10,421 nucleotides of DNA from an uncultured Porphyromonadaceae bacterium. GTDB lineage: Bacteria > Bacteroidota > Bacteroidia > Bacteroidales > Muribaculaceae. The notes beneath the pieces were generated by a model that was not told the origin of the DNA, ran no database searches, and saw only the letters and a program-made list of their open reading frames with translations. A program made the translations under genes and the position numbers. Location: the NCBI GenBank assembly GCA_900540625.1, contig UQGP01000056.1, forward strand, positions 1-10,421. The letters are read 5' to 3'. This document shows, piece after piece, positions 6,964 to 10,421 of the stretch. The stretch's first letter is position 1. The number at the start of each line of letters is the position of its first letter.

Positions 6964-7021
6964 ATACAACAGCGGGGGGGCGAAGCCGCGCGTTTGTCGG
7001 CTTCGCCCCCCGCTGTTGTAT
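6964..7021. terminator. strong bidirectional terminator between the 221-residue gene and recA
   Basis: The left arm (ATACAACAGC, then G7, then CGAAGCC, 6964-6987) pairs with the right arm (GGCTTCG, then C6, then GCTGTTGTAT, 6999-7021), 23 pairs with one bulged G and an 11-base loop. It lies 14 bases after the recA stop and about 80 after the other gene. T tracts are short on both sides, but the stem is very stable. Confidence 0.8.
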
Positions 7022-7035
7022 TGAACCGTATCTGA

Positions 7036-8220
7036 TTACAGGTCTTCTTCGATGCTGAATTCGTCGTCATCATCGGCAGCGGCAGGGACGGTAGTGTCCA
7101 TATCGGCGGCCGGAGCGGCGGGATTGGCTTCGGCGGCAGCATCTGCGGCTTGCTTGGCGGCGCGGCGTGCTGCTGCATCGGGACGTGCGTCGGCAGCGTC
7201 CATAGCGGCTGCTATCTTGGCCTCGAGTTCGTCCGCCAATTCGGGATTGTCGGCGATGATACGCTTGGCTGCATCGCGACCTTGTGCCAATTTATTGCCG
7301 TCGTAGCTGAACCACGACCCGCTTTTCTTGATGATGTCGTACTCAACGCCGAGGTCCAGGATTTCGCCGGAATGCGAGATGCCTTCGCCAAACATGATGT
7401 CGAATTCGGCACGGCGGAAAGGCGGTGCCACTTTATTCTTAACCACCTTGACGAGGGCGCGTTTGCCCAGATAATCATCGCCGTCTTTGATGGTGCTGCG
7501 AGGACGAATGTCGAGACGCACGGAGGCATAGAATTTGAGCGCATTGCCGCCGGTGGTGGTTTCGCTGGGGCCGAACATCTGCCCGATTTTTTCGCGCAAC
7601 TGGTTGATAAATATACATGTGGTCTTGGTACGCGATATGGCGGCGGTGAGCTTGCGCATAGCCTGCGACATCAGTCGTGCCTGCAATCCCATGTTGCGAT
7701 CGCCCATTTCACCCTCGATTTCGCCTTTGGGTGTAAGAGCTGCCACCGAGTCGACAACCACGATATCCACAGCGGCACTGCGAATCAGTTGCTCGGCTAT
7801 CTCAAGAGCCTGCTCTCCGTTGTCCGGTTGCGAAATCAACAACTCGTCGGTATCTACGCCCAATGCCTCGGCATAAAAGCGGTCGAAGGCATGTTCGGCA
7901 TCTATAAGCGCGGCTATGCCGCCGGTCTTCTGGGCTTCGGCTATGGCATGGAGCGCCAAGGTTGTCTTACCTGACGACTCGGGACCGTATATCTCAATAA
8001 TACGTCCCTTGGGATAGCCGCCGACGCCCAAAGCATGGTTCAGCGAAATCGACCCGGTGGGTATCACCTCGACATTTTCGATGGCTTCGTCTCCGAGACG
8101 CATGATGGCGCCGCGGCCATAGTTCTTTTCAATCTTGCCTAAGGCAGCACTCAGAGCCTCGACACGCGCTTTCTTGGGGTCTTCGGCTTCCTTCTTGGAC
8201 GTTTTCTTGGTCTTTTCCAT
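7036..8220 (-). CDS. recA: RecA recombinase
   Basis: RecA forms ATP-dependent filaments on single-stranded DNA for strand exchange and DNA repair. The 394-residue protein has Walker A GPESSGKTT (79-87), the catalytic glutamate in AEH (Glu109), Walker B IVVVDS (153-158), loop L1 around GEMGDRNMGLQARLMS (170-185), and loop L2 (about 207-224) with FINQLREKIG just before it and TTTGGNALKFYAS after. The core ends near residue 338. It is followed by an alanine- and acid-rich tail of over 50 residues that ends in a run of aspartates and EFSIEEDL. This makes it about 40 residues longer than E. coli RecA (353). A lysine-rich N-terminus precedes the core. The A-rich leader and the -7 element at 8293-8300 support the start at 8220. 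Confidence 0.97.
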   Translation of the reverse strand: MEKTKKTSKKEAEDPKKARVEALSAALGKIEKNYGRGAIMRLGDEAIENVEVIPTGSISLNHALGVGGYPKGRIIEIYGPESSGKTTLALHAIAEAQKTGGIAALIDAEHAFDRFYAEALGVDTDELLISQPDNGEQALEIAEQLIRSAAVDIVVVDSVAALTPKGEIEGEMGDRNMGLQARLMSQAMRKLTAAISRTKTTCIFINQLREKIGQMFGPSETTTGGNALKFYASVRLDIRPRSTIKDGDDYLGKRALVKVVKNKVAPPFRRAEFDIMFGEGISHSGEILDLGVEYDIIKKSGSWFSYDGNKLAQGRDAAKRIIADNPELADELEAKIAAAMDAADARPDAAARRAAKQAADAAAEANPAAPAADMDTTVPAAADDDDEFSIEEDL

Positions 8221-8292
8221 TATGGTATATGTTTCGTGTTTATATTATTCTGTTTATCTGATCAGCGGCAAGGACTTCTTGCGTTGACAATG

Positions 8293-8300
8293 CAAAGTTA
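8293..8300 (-). promoter_or_regulatory. Bacteroidetes -7 element for recA
   Basis: On the minus strand this reads TAACTTTG followed by C, an exact TAnnTTTG match. The leader would be about 66 bases. A clear -33 TTTG is absent. The short inverted repeat GCAAT-CAT-ATTGC (8314-8326) covers that region and could be a regulatory site. Confidence 0.6.
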
Positions 8301-8565
8301 GCATCGCGTATGTGCAATCATATTGCCCGCTTAAGTTAAATATCCCTTTGCTGCATTTTCATACATCGCTGATTTACCAACGCTTAGAATGTGTCATTAT
8401 CGCATTTTTCCGGATAATGGTGCATATCGTCGAACCATCTCACATTGTGCAATGTTCTGTCTATAGAAAGCGAAATTACTTTTTTTCCATTGCAAGAAAT
8501 GTGATAATGATTGGTTTATTTCCACCGTGGGGATACCGTGAGGCATCTCCACGGTTGGTTTTTTT
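8301..8565 (+). other. AT-rich intergenic region that may hold a plus-strand small RNA
   Basis: This stretch lies between the recA promoter and the 3' end of the DUF1573 gene. I see no convincing protein here: an 85-residue open frame (8312-8569) runs through the terminator and shows no recognisable features. The area is AT-rich and ends in a plus-strand terminator. A -7-like TACTTTTT (8477-8484) and a looser site near 8340 (TATCCCTTTG) could start a transcript of roughly 75 to 220 bases. The small RNA is an inference from the terminator alone. Confidence 0.3.
8522..8565 (+). terminator. Rho-independent terminator, plus strand
   Basis: CCACCGTGGGGAT (8522-8534) pairs with ATCTCCACGGTTGG (8545-8558) with one G-T wobble and one bulge across a 10-base loop. 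T7 follows (8559-8565). The T tract is on the plus-strand side although no plus-strand gene precedes it. It may also act on the minus strand after the DUF1573 gene, seven bases from its stop, but with a poor T tract in that direction. Confidence 0.75.
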
Positions 8566-8572
8566 ATAGAAC

Positions 8573-9007
8573 TTACGGGACGACTACGCCGCTGATGTGC
8601 AGTGTAATTTTCTTATTCTTGGGGTCGTTGGTGCGCACTCTCACCGATTTATTGAACTCGCCCGGACGACCCTTGGGAAGATAGGTTACTCGAATTTTCT
8701 CGCTTTTGCCGGGTGCGATAGGTGCCTTCGGATAGCGCGGCATAGTGCACCCGCAAGAGGCTGTCGCCGAGACAATCACCAGCGGACTTTCGCCCTCGTT
8801 GGTGAAGACAAATTCGTAAGACACCGGGCCGCCGTCTTCCTTGATATTGCCGAAGTCATGGCTCTTTTCCACAAAAGCCGCAACGGCGGGAGACTTCTCG
8901 GACTTATCCTTTTTCCCGGCGCCAAAGACATTGGCAGGCATCAAGATAGCCAAAGCCGCCAACAGCAGCACGCAGCGCCACCCGCCAATACATTTCATCG
9001 CTTTCAT
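8573..9007 (-). CDS. DUF1573 domain exported protein
   Basis: The 144-residue product has a signal peptide (about residues 1-30, hydrophobic core CVLLLAALAILM, cleavage probable near VFGA). One DUF1573 domain follows: HDFGNIKEDGGPVSYEFVF (50-68), the SCGCT motif (84-88), PIAPG (96-100), then a GRPGEF strand and RVRTNDP (124-130). The domain has an immunoglobulin-like fold and is common in Bacteroidetes; its function is unsettled. The two cysteines of SCGCT are the striking conserved residues. An alternative start is Met4. The start lies 3 bases past the meaB stop, so both are almost surely one transcript. The functional link is not obvious, as meaB is cytoplasmic. Confidence 0.92.
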   Translation of the reverse strand: MKAMKCIGGWRCVLLLAALAILMPANVFGAGKKDKSEKSPAVAAFVEKSHDFGNIKEDGGPVSYEFVFTNEGESPLVIVSATASCGCTMPRYPKAPIAPGKSEKIRVTYLPKGRPGEFNKSVRVRTNDPKNKKITLHISGVVVP

Positions 9008-9010
9008 TTT

Positions 9011-10120
9011 TTACCGGTCTTTACTCAAATTGTTTTGCTCGAAATACGCATCCAGGACATTGCGTGCCGCCACAAAAGACGACAAGCGGTTATCAAGCAC
9101 AAGCGATTCGTTCACTTGCAAAAGCTTTTCCATGTCCGGATTATTATAAAAATGCGCTTTAAGCTTCTCGTTGATAGTTTCGTACATCCAATATCGGGAC
9201 TGCTCGATGCGGCGATGCTCAAAGAAGCCGTTACCCTGCACGTACGCAAAATAACGATCTATCATCTCCCAGACCTCATCTATGCCCTTTTCGTAATATC
9301 CCGAATAAGTAAGCACCTCGGGCATCCATCCCGATGTTGTAGGTGGAAATAGATGTAGCGCACTGCGGAACTGAGCCTGAGCCAAGCGTGCACGGTCGAT
9401 ATTATCGCCATCAGCCTTATTGATGACGATACCGTCGGCCATCTCCATAATACCGCGCTTAATGCCTTGCAATTCATCGCCCGTGCCGGCAAGCTGGATT
9501 AGCAGGAAAAAGTCGACCATCGAATGAACAGCCGTTTCGCTTTGTCCTACGCCGACAGTCTCGACAAAAATATTATTAAAACCCGCAGCCTCGCATAGCA
9601 TAATCGTCTCGCGTGTCTTGCGCGCTACGCCGCCCAGCGAGCCCGCTGACGGGCTGGGACGAATAAAAGCCTTGGGATGTATCGCGAGACGCTCCATACG
9701 CGTCTTATCGCCCAGAATACTGCCACGCGTGCGTTCGCTCGACGGGTCGATAGCCAACACCGCCAGCTTGGCATTCTCATCCTTGAGCACATGCAAGCCG
9801 AAAACGTCTATAGACGTAGACTTGCCCGCGCCGGGCACACCCGTAATACCGATACGGCGACTATTGCCCGTATACGGCAGGCATTTTTCTATCACCTCCT
9901 GAGCCAAAGACTGATGCACCGGCGCTTGACTCTCCACAAGAGTCACCGCACGGCTCAACACCGTCACATCCCCCTTGAGGATGCCCTCCACAAGCTCGGA
10001 TGCCGTAGGCAGCGGCTTACGACGATGCACCTTCAAATAAGGATTCACACTCGGTGGCTGTACTACACCGCTATTTACTGTCAGTCCGGTGTAACGACTG
10101 TCATTCTCGGGATGTTCCAT
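9011..10120 (-). CDS. meaB: MeaB/ArgK-family GTPase, methylmalonyl-CoA mutase chaperone
   Basis: MeaB uses GTP hydrolysis to guard cobalamin loading and reactivation of methylmalonyl-CoA mutase, here probably the propionate/succinate pathway of gut Bacteroidetes. The 369-residue protein has Walker A GVPGAGKST (94-102), the DPSSERTRGSILGDKTRM segment (125-142), ETVGVGQSE (187-195), and the guanine-specificity NKAD (234-237), followed by the C-terminal dimerisation region. The frame is open upstream to 10279 (53 more codons), but that part is low-complexity, passes through the promoter, and has no family counterpart. The ATG at 10120 sits directly after a perfect promoter. The mutase subunits are not in the window. 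The family was earlier called ArgK; kinase activity is not supported. Confidence 0.93.
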   Translation of the reverse strand: MEHPENDSRYTGLTVNSGVVQPPSVNPYLKVHRRKPLPTASELVEGILKGDVTVLSRAVTLVESQAPVHQSLAQEVIEKCLPYTGNSRRIGITGVPGAGKSTSIDVFGLHVLKDENAKLAVLAIDPSSERTRGSILGDKTRMERLAIHPKAFIRPSPSAGSLGGVARKTRETIMLCEAAGFNNIFVETVGVGQSETAVHSMVDFFLLIQLAGTGDELQGIKRGIMEMADGIVINKADGDNIDRARLAQAQFRSALHLFPPTTSGWMPEVLTYSGYYEKGIDEVWEMIDRYFAYVQGNGFFEHRRIEQSRYWMYETINEKLKAHFYNNPDMEKLLQVNESLVLDNRLSSFVAARNVLDAYFEQNNLSKDR

Positions 10121-10125
10121 ATAGG

Positions 10126-10157
10126 CAAAATTAGCCAATATCCCACACATACCCAAA
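10126..10157 (-). promoter_or_regulatory. consensus Bacteroidetes promoter for meaB, near-leaderless
   Basis: On the minus strand TTTG (10157-10154), exactly 20 bases, then TAATTTTG (10133-10126) match TTTG-N19-21-TAnnTTTG at every defined position. Only 5 bases separate the -7 element from the meaB ATG at 10120, so transcription would begin at or very near the start codon. Confidence 0.7.
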
Positions 10158-10244
10158 CCGTCGCCGTCAAAAAAACACAAACAATCAAAAAAAGCCTCCC
10201 CAAGCCCTCCAAACACCCCATCGCAGCCCATTCCACATCCGCCC

Positions 10245-10277
10245 CTAAGGTCCTTAAAGTCCCAAAAGTCCCGGTCC
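10245..10277 (-). repeat. 9-bp tandem repeat upstream of meaB
   Basis: Three 9-base units follow each other: CTAAGGTCC (10245-10253), TTAAAGTCC (10254-10262), CAAAAGTCC (10263-10271), then a partial CGGTCC. All share AAxGTCC. The strand is nominal. It lies about 90 bases upstream of the meaB -33 element. Confidence 0.65.
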
Positions 10278-10299
10278 AATCAAGTACCTCGGCGTAGCC

Positions 10300-10379
10300 C
10301 ATTCCACATTCGACATTCAACATTCCACATTCGACATTATCTTCAGCATTCCACATTCCACATTCGACATTATAAAAAG
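10300..10379. repeat. 7-bp tandem repeat array, CATTCSA type
   Basis: Units of CATTCCA, CATTCGA or CATTCAA run head to tail: five units at 10300-10334, a 12-base variant CATTATCTTCAG, three units at 10347-10367, then CATTATAAAAAG. The block CATTCCA-CATTCGA-CATTA thus occurs twice in a higher-order repeat of about 33 to 40 bases. An isolated copy, GCCCATTCCACAT, is also at 10226-10238, identical over 13 bases to 10297-10309. No spacers of constant length exist, so it is not a CRISPR array. Function is unknown. Confidence 0.8.
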
Positions 10380-10380
10380 G

Positions 10381-10417
10381 GTCCGGGCGGCATCCGATAA
10401 TCGGATGCCGCCCGGAC
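10381..10417 (-). terminator. long GC-rich hairpin terminator at the right edge
   Basis: GTCCGGGCGGCATCCGAT (10381-10398) and ATCGGATGCCGCCCGGAC (10400-10417) are perfect 18-base complements around one base. On the minus strand the hairpin is followed by CC and T5, so it most likely ends a minus-strand gene lying beyond the right edge. It separates that gene from the meaB operon. Confidence 0.75.
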
Positions 10418-10421
10418 GGTT

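Noticed and set aside
7150..7974. A 274-residue open frame on the plus strand
   Set aside because: It is antisense to recA, which is unambiguous.
8312..8569. An 85-residue open frame on the plus strand between recA and DUF1573
   Set aside because: It reads through a strong terminator, has odd composition and no clear promoter or family; a non-coding explanation is more likely.
10121..10279. A 53-codon N-terminal extension of meaB
   Set aside because: It passes through a perfect promoter, is glycine- and cysteine-rich low-complexity sequence, and the MeaB family starts near the ATG at 10120.
10081..10356. A 91-residue minus-strand frame with repeated VECGM-like peptides
   Set aside because: The repeated peptide is the translation of the 7-base DNA repeat, not evidence of a protein.
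10300..10379. A CRISPR array
   Set aside because: Units are 7 bases with no constant-length unique spacers and no cas genes are present.
1..10421. tRNA or rRNA genes, insertion sequences, attachment sites, defence or toxin-antitoxin genes
   Set aside because: I saw no tRNA cloverleaf, transposase motif, integrase, terminal inverted repeats with target duplication, or recognisable defence motifs; the gene content is mostly housekeeping.

Overview
The window looks like ordinary chromosome from a member of the Bacteroidales, with a family such as Muribaculaceae a plausible guess. Three things support this. The gene families are typical: a 389-residue PurM of the Bacteroidetes kind, DUF3332 and DUF1573 exported proteins, and MeaB. 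Several start sites are preceded by the Bacteroidetes promoter pattern (TTTG, about 20 bases, TAnnTTTG). Recognisable ribosome binding sites are not prominent. The coding regions are fairly GC-rich in third positions, so long open frames appear on the antisense strand; I treat these as shadows.

Left part (1-1986). A gene tail may run off the left edge. A repeat-rich promoter region follows, then a 72-residue small protein with its own terminator. Next is a 432-residue cysteine-rich protein of unknown function. A terminator for the opposing operon closes this part.

Middle (2021-6883). A minus-strand cluster reads purM, a lipoprotein lytic transglycosylase (mltF type), then a DUF3332 lipoprotein. 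It combines a purine biosynthesis enzyme with cell-envelope proteins. Divergent from purM is tsaB (tRNA t6A synthesis). It is followed on the same strand by a 221-residue orphan protein made of two diverged copies of one roughly 95-residue domain.

Right part (6964-10421). A strong hairpin separates the orphan gene from the convergent recA. RecA has an unusually long alanine-rich C-terminal tail. A 352-base intergenic stretch lies upstream of recA and carries a plus-strand terminator with no obvious plus-strand gene. Beyond it, meaB (GTPase chaperone of methylmalonyl-CoA mutase) and a DUF1573 protein form a tight minus-strand operon. Its textbook promoter places transcription start almost on the meaB ATG. 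The right edge holds two families of short tandem repeats and an 18-bp hairpin terminator for a gene outside the window.

Most of the window is housekeeping. I did not find a convincing new multi-gene system. The best leads are the two orphan proteins (602-1900 and 6218-6883), the RecA tail, the possible small RNA before 8565, and the short tandem repeats near 10245-10379.
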